A stretch of 64,000 bases of DNA from Pascua guehoae (lineage: Eukaryota > Basidiomycota > Tremellomycetes > Trichosporonales > Trichosporonaceae), in contig BCJX01000001.1 in NCBI GenBank assembly GCA_001600415.1, forward strand, positions 3,266,735 through 3,330,734, read 5' to 3'. A program made the position numbers and the translations under genes. The notes under the pieces are model-generated. The model saw nothing but the letters and a program-made list of their open reading frames with translations, was not told the origin of the DNA and did no database searches. Below are positions 1-10,706 of this stretch, one piece after another (the stretch's first letter is position 1; the number at the start of each line of letters is the position of its first letter).

Positions 1-285
1 GTCTACGGCGTCGTCTCAGGGATCATCATCTCACTCCTCGCAGCCACCGCGGCGCAGATTTCCCACCCCCAGGAAATCGGCACGAGGGTGGGGCTCATGT
101 ACGGCCTCATCAGCCTGTTTATCCTGAGTGGTCCACCCATCAACGGCGCGTTCCTTACAAACTACCCGGGTCCAGACGGGTACAAGTGGTCGGGAGTGTT
201 TAGCGGCCTGGCCTGCTTGGTCGGCGCCGGGCTCATTTTCGCTGCTCGCCTTCGTCTCAACTCTCGACTGCGTGCTGTTGTGTAG
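1..285 (+). CDS. MFS transporter, monocarboxylate-permease type (3' end only)
   Basis: This is the C-terminal 94 residues of a membrane permease; the gene enters from the left edge in frame 1 and stops at 283-285. The segment reads like the last two membrane helices of fungal MCT/MCH-type major facilitator proteins: the motif region GTRVGLMYGLISL, then GPPINGAFL, then a hydrophobic helix (residues about 66-86 of the fragment) followed by a short Arg-rich cytosolic tail. Members of this family move monocarboxylates or other small organic solutes across the plasma membrane, but the substrate cannot be read from the tail. No intron is visible in the fragment. Family call is moderately sure; specificity is unknown. 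Confidence 0.72.
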   Translation, partial: VYGVVSGIIISLLAATAAQISHPQEIGTRVGLMYGLISLFILSGPPINGAFLTNYPGPDGYKWSGVFSGLACLVGAGLIFAARLRLNSRLRAVV

Positions 286-735
286 AGCGCCGACGACGTG
301 GAAACACTTTTTTTTGCATATTGAACACTACTCTTCTCCAAACTGACGGAGTGAGCCGACGAGGTAACGAGTGGACCGCTCCTCGTAGAATTACCATATA
401 TAATGAGTTGCATGGATGCCACTGTCAATCAAATTTCTCAACGCGATTCGGCTTACCTACAATCAACCCCTCGCTTCCGTTCCCCCCTTAACCCCAGTTG
501 TACCCCCGGGGAGTCCCATAGCAGGCATTTGTTTTCACCTGGGGATTGTCTATGGTTGTGTGGACGTGGAGAGTAAGTGGCGGGTGGAAGGTTGTTGATT
601 AACCTGTGGGGTGACCAGAGAAGCGTCGTTTCTACAATACCTCTGACCCCCAGCACCCCTCCGCCACCCTCTCCGAGCCCCATACGTCCCCACATCGCCC
701 CAACAGCTCCGACGACAGCCCCAAAGCGCCAAAAA
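286..735. other. Intergenic, no gene seen
   Basis: This stretch lies between the transporter stop and the tRNA-Arg gene. Short open frames on both strands show no family resemblance and no splice-supported extension. It presumably holds the transporter 3' UTR. Confidence 0.5.
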
Positions 736-846
736 GGTCACGACGGGGATCGAACCCGCGATCTCCTGATGCTGAGAACTGTCGACATTCGGAAGAAGAA
801 TGCTCGAAGGTCGTAGTCAGACGCCGTACCATTTGGCCACGCGACC
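736..846 (-). tRNA. tRNA-Arg(ACG) with a 40-nt intron
   Basis: Read on the minus strand, the 71-nt mature tRNA folds into all four arms: 7-bp acceptor GGTCGCG/CGTGACC (one G-T), D arm GCC...GGC, anticodon stem TCTGA/TCAGG with loop CTACGAA (anticodon ACG), and T arm GCGGG-TTCGATC-CCCGT. The intron occupies 771-810, directly after position 37, the canonical site for eukaryotic tRNA endonuclease. The A box and the B box (GGTTCGATCC) are intact, so this copy should be transcribed by Pol III. A second, broken copy lies about 320 bp away on the other strand. Confidence 0.92.
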
Positions 847-1164
847 TGGACGTTTGATGGCGAGGAGAGACGGTCCGGTGGCGAGCAGAGGTTGGCGTCC
901 AGCGTCCAGGGGGGCGATGGCCAGATGTATTGAGGTTGGGGGAGGAACAATGTTTAGGCTTGTCGAGTTCGAAGCAAGTGGCTACCGACCTCGAGTTGAA
1001 ATGGAAACATATCGCCAAGGCCATACGGTAAGTTGGCTCCTCCGCCACACAAGACACCCCTCAAGCTGCTCTCTCTTCCCGGCACTCATGCACACCTCCA
1101 GAAACTCTGTCAAGGGGTTCAGTGAGCGGCCCGAGTTGTATTCCAACCAGCTCCCAAACATCGA

Positions 1165-1270
1165 GGTCCGTAGCCGAAATGGTACGGCGTCTGACTACGA
1201 AGATTCGAGACACAAGACAGGTTCCATCCAATGCCTCTCGTCGACTCCCAGTGATCAGGAGATCGCGGGT
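1165..1270 (+). pseudogene. Broken tRNA-Arg(ACG) copy lacking its T arm
   Basis: The stretch 1165-1200 repeats the 5' half of the neighbouring tRNA-Arg gene in opposite orientation: D loop, anticodon stem TCTGA and anticodon ACG are identical, although the acceptor differs (GGTCCGT). An intron-like segment (1201-1253) is followed by ATCAGGAGATCGCGGGT at 1254-1270, identical to the 3' half up to the first base of the T loop. Similarity then ends, so the B box, 3' T stem and acceptor are missing. It is most likely a dead duplicate. Confidence 0.75.
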
Positions 1271-1377
1271 CCTCTAATGGTCCATATTGTACCGGTTTTG
1301 CACCAGGCCCAGTGACCAGCGCGGACTTCTGATGAGATGTCTACATGCATGCCTCCACGCTACCGATACGTGCTCTA

Positions 1378-2694
<1,317 letters not shown>

Positions 2695-2851
2695 TGTCGG
2701 CGATGGTGGTGGTGTGTGGTGGTGTTTTAAGAAAGAGTCACCATGGACTTTGCGGCTCCGAAATCTCACGAAAAGATCGCCGGTTCCGAATTAGCCTTGT
2801 CGCTCATTTTCTAATCCATTTAGGAAATCGTTTTATTAATAAGCATGTGGT

Positions 2852-2857
2852 CACGTG
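2852..2857. promoter_or_regulatory. CACGTG E-box in the COQ5/LSG1 divergent promoter
   Basis: The core CACGTG sits in the context GGTCACGTGATG, about midway between the two start codons. This is the consensus for Cbf1/USF-type bHLH factors in fungi. Function is inferred from the motif and its position only. Confidence 0.45.
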
Positions 2858-2980
2858 ATGCCTCCACTCGCCACCGTTTGCCATGAGCTTCTGTCCAAAA
2901 TCTTGTCAAGACGTCACTCGCCCGAAGTGGTGCACCTTTGCGTCTTCCCACTACACACAAACACGGCGACCTAACACAAA

Positions 2981-5360
2981 ATGGTGAGGAGCAGGCTGCT
3001 GAGCATGGCGCTGACATTAGGCGCCCGGACGCACAAAAGTATCAAAAGCCGGACTGGGAAGGGCGCTCCTGAACCGCAAGGCCAAGGAGGCCGTTGCGCC
3101 CAAGGAGACGCAACTGGTATGTGATGGCTATTTTACGTGTTGCAGATGGGACACTGACACGCCAGTACTCGCTCGACGACAGCAACCCTTTGGGGTCCGT
3201 GACGCACGAGCGTGATCTGGACGAGTTCCTCGCCAACGCTGCCCTTGCCGATGCCGATTTCACCACTGGTGTGTACAGCCAACTATCATTCGAGCCCCCA
3301 ATGGCGGCCCCAGTGCACAGCTGACAGAGCGCGCAGAGCGGTCCAAGATCCGCATTATCCAGTCGGCCGAGAACCCGACTCCACAGGTCAACCCTTTCCT
3401 CCTGACGCCCGCGGAAGAGCGCAAGGTGGAAAAGAAGCAGGACTCGATGCGCGATGGGCTGCGTATCCCGCGCCGCCCGCCCTGGACTCGACAGACGACG
3501 CGCCTGGCGCTGGAAAAGCAGGAGCGCGAGAGCTTCCTCGACTGGCGACGCGACCTTGCGCACCTGGCCGAGGACTCGAGCCTGCTACTCACCCCATTCG
3601 AACGCAACCTCCAGCTGTGGCGACAGCTGTGGCGTGTGCTCGAGCGGAGTCACCTCATTGTGCAGATTGTCGATGCTCGTAACCCCCTCGGGTTCCGCAG
3701 TATCGACCTGGACAAGTACGTCCAGGAGGTCGGGAGCGACGACACGGGAGACGAGATTACGGTGCCCGGCAAGGGCAAGCGGAGGAGTCTCCTGCTCATC
3801 AACAAGGCGGATCTCCTCACTTACGAGCAGCGCTCGGCATGGGCCGACTACTTTGAAGAGCATGGCATCAAGTACGCCTTCTTCTCGGCGGCCGACGCCG
3901 CGGCGCTTCAGGAGCAGGCCGAGAAGCAGCGCAGGCGTGAGCTAGGCGAGGAGTACCCCGAGGCCAATGAGGATGAGGACGACGACGAGAGCGAGGAGGG
4001 CGACGAGGATGACGAGGAAGACGAGGAAGACGATGTCGAGGAGGACGAGGAAGATGAGGACGACTACGAGGACGACTTCGGGAACCCCACCGCCGACAAG
4101 GTGGCCCAAACGCTTCAGAAGACCGAGCTCAACGACGCCAAGTCCCCCGCCGCCGAGGCAGCGCCAGCAACCACAGCACCTGCTGCCGAAACTGCTCCAC
4201 CTGTCGAGGATGACCGCACGCGTGTCCTGACGGTTACCGAGCTCGAGCACCTCTTCATTAGCGCAGCGCCCCCTCTGACCGACTTTGCGACCGCTCGCGA
4301 CCCCAACCCTTCCAAGCTCATGATTGGATTGGTCGGCTACCCCAACGTGGGCAAGTCGTCGACCATCAACGCTTTGATCGGTTCCAAGAAGGTGTCCGTG
4401 TCCGCGACGCCCGGCAAGACCAAGCACTTCCAGACGCTCTTGCTCTCTGACGAGATTACCCTGTGTGACTGCCCTGGTCTCGTGTTCCCGCAGTTTGCCA
4501 ACACCCAAGCCGACATGATCGTCGACGGTGTCCTCCCCATCGACCAGATGCGCGAGTACTCTGCACCCGTCGACTTGCTGTGCCGCCGTATCCCTCGCCA
4601 GATTCTTGAGGAGACTTACGGTATTCGCATCGACGTCAAGGAGATTGAGGACGGAGGTACCGGCAAGGTCGGATGGGAAGAGTTCCTGAGCGCGTACGCC
4701 ATTGCGCGCGGCATGACCCGTTCCTCTTTCGGTATGCCAGACACGTCCCGCGCGGCGCGCTACGTTCTCAAGGACTATGTCAACGCGCGTCTCTTGTACG
4801 CCCACGCGCCACCTGGCATTGACGCCGACGAATTCATGTCAACGTCGCGCGAGGCTACCCTCGCCGCGCTCGAGGCACAGTTTGCGGCGGGCCGCAAGCG
4901 CGCTCCCGAGACTCACGTTTCCAAAAATGCCGACACGTACATTGCCCCCGCTGGCTCGTCGTCGGCAGCGCCTTCTGTCCCTGGCACCGAGGAGGAGGGT
5001 GCCGAAGCGCCCACGACAGGGCCGCGCGAACGCCAGCCAACGTCGCGCTCGGTCCGCCAGAACGCCGCCTCGGCACCTCTCCGCAGCGGCAAGATGAAGG
5101 CCGCCGCCCTCGACGGCGTCTTCTTCACAGAGTCGGGCCCCGCACCCCGCCCAGTCGTCAAGGGCCGCTCCCAGGGTGCGGCCATCGAGGCCGAGGGCGG
5201 ACTCGGCTTTTCCCGTGCCAACATGTACTCGGGCCAGCGCCGCCTCGGCCCCGACGGTATGCCCCTCCTTGACCAGGGACCCGCTCAGGTCCGTAACAAC
5301 AGCAAAAAGCACTTCAAGGGCCGTGAGGGCAAGAAGCGCTCGGGTAGGGGTTACGACTAG
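2981..5360 (+). CDS. LSG1: Large-subunit GTPase 1 (60S nuclear-export adaptor release)
   Basis: This is a cytoplasmic circularly permuted GTPase that releases the export adaptor Nmd3 from pre-60S ribosomes. Exons are 2981-2983, 3021-3116, 3166-3268 and 3328-5360 (744 aa). The first exon's coding part is only the ATG; the second starts APGRTKVSKAGLGRALLN, the conserved LSG1 N-terminus. Motif order is permuted as expected: NKAD (G4, about residue 226) comes before GYPNVGKSS (G1, about 404) and DCPG (G3, about 448). Between G4 and G1 lies an almost purely Asp/Glu stretch (about 282-317) followed by an Ala/Pro-rich linker. The tail ends in basic residues typical of a ribosome-binding protein. Start choice rests on the splice ATG|gtgagg and family similarity. 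Confidence 0.95.
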
Positions 5361-5946
5361 ATGCGGAAGCGATTGGAGGGAGAGCGGGACGTGTTGGATC
5401 ACTGCAATCGTCTATACGAGCATTGTGCGATGTACACCTTTACGCGGAGCGAGTTTGGTTGTGAGAGCCATTACCCAAGGACACGATGTTTACCATTTGT
5501 GTTGCTGAGCTCTGCCACTATGCCACTTCGATTCTGGCTTGGAGAGACTCAGGGGCGGGTATATGAGCCTTCCATGCCTCGGTTCAATAATACCCCTCAT
5601 CATATTTAGAGCTGCATACAGTGCATCGCACATTTTGCTCGCCTTGTTGCCCCCTATGCTGTTCCGCCATGGGATGCATGCATGCGTGACGAAAACGGAA
5701 GCAGGCTAGCTGGTGGTAGATCTAGAAAAGTGGAACAGCCCTCCCAAGCCGTGAAGTGAAGTCGAATTTTGGTTCCGCGTGGCGCGCGCCACGCCGACAG
5801 TGACACGAGGACACGAGCACCACCATGTGAGCCACCACACCACACAATCCAAGTTGGTGACATTATTGCCGGCCACGTCCCTTGCCCGCTCTTCATACCA
5901 CCACACTCTTTTAATCACAACCCCCACCACCACAACATCCACCACC
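5361..5946. other. Intergenic between LSG1 and SSS1
   Basis: This contains the LSG1 3' UTR and the SSS1 promoter. The 60 bp before the SSS1 ATG are rich in CCACCA-type triplets. No further gene is recognised. Confidence 0.5.
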
Positions 5947-6569
5947 ATGTCGGACAGCGCAAAGGAGTTGCTCGAGATCCCCCAGGCCTTTATCAAGGAG
6001 GGAACGCACGTGAGTTTTTGCCGCGCGGTGGTCGGTCGGTTGTGCGCGCGACAAGATACCGTCTGTTCCCGCCGCCCTTGATCTGGGGCCACCTGTGCTG
6101 TTGTCTCGTGCTGACCTTGCAGTTTGTCAACCGCTGCACCAAGCCCAGCAAAGAGGGTACGTTCGCGCTCCACGACTCACCCAACGCACACGCAACGGCG
6201 CGCTGTGGAGGCCGTTTTCGGCGTCGGTGACGGCATGAGGGCTGGCACCCTCTTCGACTTGCACTGACACTTATCAGAGTACACCCAGCTCGTCAAGGCC
6301 ATCGCGATCGGTTTCGGCGTCATGGGCGGCATCGGTTTCCTCGTCAAGCTCATCCATGTGCCAATGTATGTCGTCTGCGCGAGCGGATCTTGGGAGAATG
6401 CTGACACGCGCGCTTCCGTCCGGCGACGATCTCTCCTCTGCCTCTGTTCCATCGCGATCTTGCTCGACCTTTTCTCTGCTTGTTCCCAACAGTAACAACA
6501 TTCTTGTGTGAGTGTTCTTGCTCTTCTACGCGCTGGGTGTATCGCTGACGGTGCAGGGGCGGCGCTTAG
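5947..6569 (+). CDS. SSS1: Sec61 translocon gamma subunit
   Basis: This is the small tail-anchored subunit that clamps the Sec61 channel in the ER membrane. Five exons are proposed: 5947-6009, 6123-6156, 6278-6365, 6493-6507 and 6557-6569, giving 70 aa, close to the family's usual 68-80. The reassembled protein contains the family signature: IPQAFIKEGTHFVNRCTKPSKEEY, here split by two introns, then one transmembrane helix around AIGFGVMGGIGFLVKLIHVP, and the end INNILVGGA. Each intron has GT/AG borders and the frame closes exactly. Exon 4 is only 15 nt and would be lost in naive annotation. Confidence in identity is very high. Confidence 0.95.
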
Positions 6570-7642
6570 ACTCGAGATGCAGTATATTCTGGGATTCGAT
6601 CCATGGGCCAGAGGGCGGCGCACGGCGCAACTGATTTGGTTCAAGGTCAGACATCTTTGGTGCTGATGGGCAGAGGCTGCAGCGATGGGCAACCTGCAAC
6701 CCGCAACCCCCAACATGCGTGGGAGATGGACAGTGCAGAGGTCGCTAGGAGGTGCAGCGGTATGTCGTTGCAAACTGACAGTGGCCAGTCTAGAGCACAG
6801 CGACGCGAAGAGGCTTGTGGAGCAGGCGAGACGATGTCGCTCTGGGGTTTCGCAGCAGCCAGCCAGTTGGCAACAGTGGGTCTTGGGGACACTTGGCCTC
6901 TGGTGGACAGTGACATTGCGTCAAGCTCGGAAGACTACAACCTGAGCACAACGACCGCCACAGGCTGTGATCACTCTTCTGACCACAGAGCTTCTACCAC
7001 TCAGAACAGCCGTTACCTTTACGGGCGGAAGGCTACAGACAGGGATGGCGCATACGGGGCATTCGCTCACTCAGGCCGATATCTGCCACTGTCAAGAGAC
7101 TCGCTTGTCGAAGACATTCACCTGCTCAATCTGAAGCAGCACTGTCATCCGCTAGCCCAGCCTGAAAGCGCTCCTCTGGAGGAGACGGCCTGGTCCGAAG
7201 CGGCGCCTGTTGGCGATAGCAACATACTGAACAGAAAAGCGCACTCATCGACTTGTCAAGAAGGGTAGGCACGCCAGGTGAGCTTGTCAGGGTATGCTAG
7301 CATCGTGTTGGGTGCGTTTCGACTGGCGTCGGAGCCGCGTTGACGCGCGCTCCCTCTCTGCACTCAACTTTATTTGCGGGCTACTCGTGGTCCACGGTGG
7401 CGGCAATCTCATTATCGTCTAGGTGGCTCTGCTCTGATGCTTGTGGCAATCACCGACCGCGGCGTCATGTTCCCATCCCACTGACTGAGTGCAACTGCAC
7501 CGTTTCTTACAATGGACATTGTTAACATCATAATCATTAAAAGCTACAGGCAGACGATCTACAGGGTCTTGTGCTCGTTTCTAAGCGTTCTTTTTGGTCT
7601 CGTCTTGCTTTTGTCTTCACCCAACAACCTCTGCAGCTGTAT
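6570..7642. other. Intergenic, about 1.1 kb, no supported gene
   Basis: The longest open frame here (6603-7268, plus strand) is compositionally unlike a coding frame and resembles no family I know. The region should contain the 3' ends of the flanking convergent genes SSS1 (plus) and the UPF0643 gene (minus). Confidence 0.5.
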
Positions 7643-8704
7643 TTACCAGCCGACTTCGCCACCCTCCCAGCGGCTGAGGGACACGGTGTTTTCGCCAACG
7701 GCCTTGCGGACGACCCAGCGCTCGAGGTCGTAGGTCTCGTACGCGCCGCGGGCCTGCTTCATGGCGTCAATGTGCTTTGGGCCCGAGATGGCGTTGATGG
7801 CGTGCTTGCGCGACTGCCAGATGCAGGTGGCGAGGTTGAGGCCGGTCTCGTCGGGCACGCCGTACCAGTACATGACGAGGCCGCCGTTCTGGACTGCCTC
7901 TGCGTGTGCTGCGCGGTCGGCGGCGTAGAGGGAGAGCGAGGACGACTCTGGGCGGCGGCGGGAGCGGAAGACGACGGCGTACCACTCGCGGTCGACGTCT
8001 GCGTCGAGGAGCAGCTCGTTCCAGTTGAATGCGCTGCTGTACTCTGTGGCAGCGTACGCATTGTCGAGGGGGCGGAAGTAGTGGAGCGCCTGGTGGAGGG
8101 CGAGGCTCGCTGGGTCAATGTTTGGGAGACGCGTGTCGAACTCGCCGTCGCCGTCGGCGTACTCGTGCTCGGGCGTGTGCGTGTGCGCGTGAGCGTGGCC
8201 GTGGGGCAGTTTGGACATGAGCGGGGGCAGGTAGAGGATCGGGTCTGCCGACGGAGGCGCGTCGACGGCCGGCGGCTGGTGGTGCGCCTGGAACTCGTGG
8301 CTTGCCAGCTGGGTGGCGGAACCCCTGCGCGCCGTGCTGGGCAGCGCAGAGAAGCCACCAGGCGGAGGCGAGCGGTCGTTGAGGTTTGGCAGGTTCTTGG
8401 GCGATGCGTCGCGGCCGCGGCTCGACGGCCCTGCACGGCCGGCACGCAGTGCGCGCTCGTCGTCATAGTTGAACTCGTCAAAGCGCGGCGAGCCGGCCCG
8501 TTGCGTGCGGCGAGAGACGCCGGCGGAGCGGGGCGCACGCTCGAGCTGCGCAAGCGAGTCGCGCGGCGACGACGGGGGAATGTCGATCGGGCGCGAGTTG
8601 CCAGCCGAAGGGTTGAGGATGAGGTCGCGCACAAACGCAGACGCCGCGCTCGAGGTGAGTGGCTGCGAGGCCGAGCGGGGCGAGATGGGCTGGGCGGTCG
8701 TCAT
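7643..8704 (-). CDS. UPF0643 family protein
   Basis: This is a single-exon gene of 353 aa. The N-terminal 130 residues are Ser/Pro/Arg-rich and look disordered. The rest matches the fungal UPF0643 family: FRPLDNAYAATEY, WNELLLDADVDREWYAVVFRSRR, an AVQNGGLVMYWYGVPDETGLNLATC stretch, then RKHAINAISGPKHIDAMKQ and YETYDLERWVV. The family's biochemical role is unknown; the fold is thought to resemble acyl-group handling proteins, but I cannot support a reaction from sequence. A short His-rich run (HGHAHAHTHTPEH, about 195-207) is an insertion between conserved blocks. The start is the only in-frame ATG upstream of the conserved region that follows a stop. Confidence 0.85.
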   Translation of the reverse strand: MTTAQPISPRSASQPLTSSAASAFVRDLILNPSAGNSRPIDIPPSSPRDSLAQLERAPRSAGVSRRTQRAGSPRFDEFNYDDERALRAGRAGPSSRGRDASPKNLPNLNDRSPPPGGFSALPSTARRGSATQLASHEFQAHHQPPAVDAPPSADPILYLPPLMSKLPHGHAHAHTHTPEHEYADGDGEFDTRLPNIDPASLALHQALHYFRPLDNAYAATEYSSAFNWNELLLDADVDREWYAVVFRSRRRPESSSLSLYAADRAAHAEAVQNGGLVMYWYGVPDETGLNLATCIWQSRKHAINAISGPKHIDAMKQARGAYETYDLERWVVRKAVGENTVSLSRWEGGEVGW

Positions 8705-10706
8705 GGTGGCGACTGGAAGGGCAGATGTGGCGGAAACTGTGGAAAAATGGAAGAACGGGTGGCTATATGCGGGTTTCTCGGTTTCGCTATTGGTTGTGTG
8801 GGTGGATTTGTGCTTTTGGGAGCGTGGCGGATTGATGAGATGAGATGGGATGTGCGGTGTTGTTGATGAAAGCGACGTCGGAGCCGGCTTATAGATGCTA
8901 GAAACAGTGCAGATGCAAACACAAGACTGCGTGCGTGAGGGTGCTTTTGCGTGCTGATGGCGCAGACGCTGTCGAGTCAGTCAGCTGATATATAGCAAGC
9001 TTGGCGTGTTGGTCCTTTGCATGCGTGCGATGAGGGACGCGAGCACGGCGGTTGGCGATTATTTGCCATCCATCGCGCCATCTTCACCATACGCGCACGC
9101 ACGCCGTTCATGCAGACCCCCGCCGGAACCTTTTTTTCGATCTCTCTAGAACGCCGCCGTTTGTGTTGGATGTATTTCCGTCCCTAGTTGCTCTCTTGCC
9201 TCTTGCCTCATGTGCACGGGCTAACCGCTCAGCTCTGAGCCCGCAGTAGTCAGAAACCCGTGCCTGCCCTGTGGCAGCGCATGCGCACACTGCCCATTGC
9301 CCCGCGGTCTCGATCCCCGCCGCCCTTGGCAATGCTGGAGGGGCCGTCCTTGCCAATGGTTGCGGACTCGCACGTCCCGCTCAACCAAGCCCCCTCCCCT
9401 GGCACAACGTCGTCCCTGTCCCGTCCCCGGGTTGGAGCTTACGTATCGCGCCCACCCCTATGTGAGATCCACTCCTGTACTCGCTCTGAAATACCCACAC
9501 CCATAGCGATGGCAGGCACAAGGGTGGGTGGACATGCTTGCTGTCCCAGGACGCCATCACTATGTGTCTAGCCGCTGGCCCCTGGGCGCCCGCTCAACGC
9601 CCGAGTGCACGCCGCCGCCGCAATGGTCAGCCCGCAGGGGTTGGGTTGGGTTGAATCTTGATCGATCGAACACCGACAGCCGAGGTTGATCAAAAAAGTG
9701 CAAAAGTGCCACGTTGCCACTTCGATTGGGCACGCCATCGCTCACAATTAACAATAACAATCATCAACATGCTTGCTCACTTGGATTCATCTAATTAATG
9801 GTTGAAAAGACGTGATGTGGCGAAGCACATACATGCACTAAGGCTTGAGGCCATCAGCATTGTCCGACGTTGTTAGATACAACTGTGGAGCAAGTTGTGG
9901 AGACGCATACCTCATCGTCGTGCCGTTGCCCGAAATGTATTGTCGGTGGTGGTCTGGGAGCTTGTGTTTGTTGTTAGCGTCACCCGAAAACAAAGTCTGG
10001 GAAATAAATGACTATTGCAAAACGTTAGAAGTTGCGTAATGGCCACTGGGCATTGCAGTCACGATGGGTTTAAGGTTCAAAGCATCCAAGTTTGCAACTT
10101 GACCACCATTCCGACATACCAACTCCCATTCACAGCGGCGACTAACCCAACACCGACGTGGTCTCTGCCATGGCTATTCCCTCGCTTCGGAATGCAGTAC
10201 GGCATCAACCAGAGGCATGGACGAGAGGATGGCGGTTAGCACAAAAACGCAACAAGGTGGTCGGCATTTACCGTAAAGCAGTCCGAATCGTCAGTTCTTG
10301 CCAACAGTCTTCTTTGAATGTATCCACGTGACCTCTCACGTCTCCCCTGCTCATGGCAAGCGCAAACGGCGGTTGGCCGAGGCTCAAATACCTGCGCACA
10401 TGAGCTATGGAGCATACCCGCATCTCGGCATGCTCGGAAGAAGCGCCTTTGAGCAGCCTCACCGAGCAGTGCCATTCCTTCGGCGACGGACATTGACCAA
10501 TGTCCGCTGGATCGCCACCAAGCCCCACCTTCTTTGGTGCCTGAACCTCCACCTCGCGGGGGCGCACGAGCCATTGCTCTAACGCTTCGTCATTCTCAGC
10601 GACCGGCAACCGACAAACACTCCTCCTGTCTTCACTTCCACTTGCATTCTCCCTCACTCCTCTCATCCCCACTCCCATCCTTACACTCCCGAAAGCAAGC
10701 TCAATC
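8705..10706. other. Divergent intergenic region, 2.0 kb, UPF0643 to PI31
   Basis: No gene is supported. Long minus-strand frames near 10268-11311 run antisense into PI31 exon 1 and are shadows. The last 100 bp before PI31 are CT-rich, as expected for a 5' UTR. A CACGTG lies at 10325-10330. Confidence 0.5.
10325..10330. promoter_or_regulatory. CACGTG E-box upstream of PI31
   Basis: The hexamer is in the context TCCACGTGACC, 377 bp before the PI31 start codon. It resembles the elements in the COQ5/LSG1, cyclophilin/TIM21, SUB1 and RAD5/LDAH upstream regions of this window. Confidence 0.35.

Noticed and set aside
6603..7268. 221-codon plus-strand frame after SSS1
   Set aside because: There are no family features, no supporting splice structure and a composition typical of chance frames; it is probably untranslated sequence.
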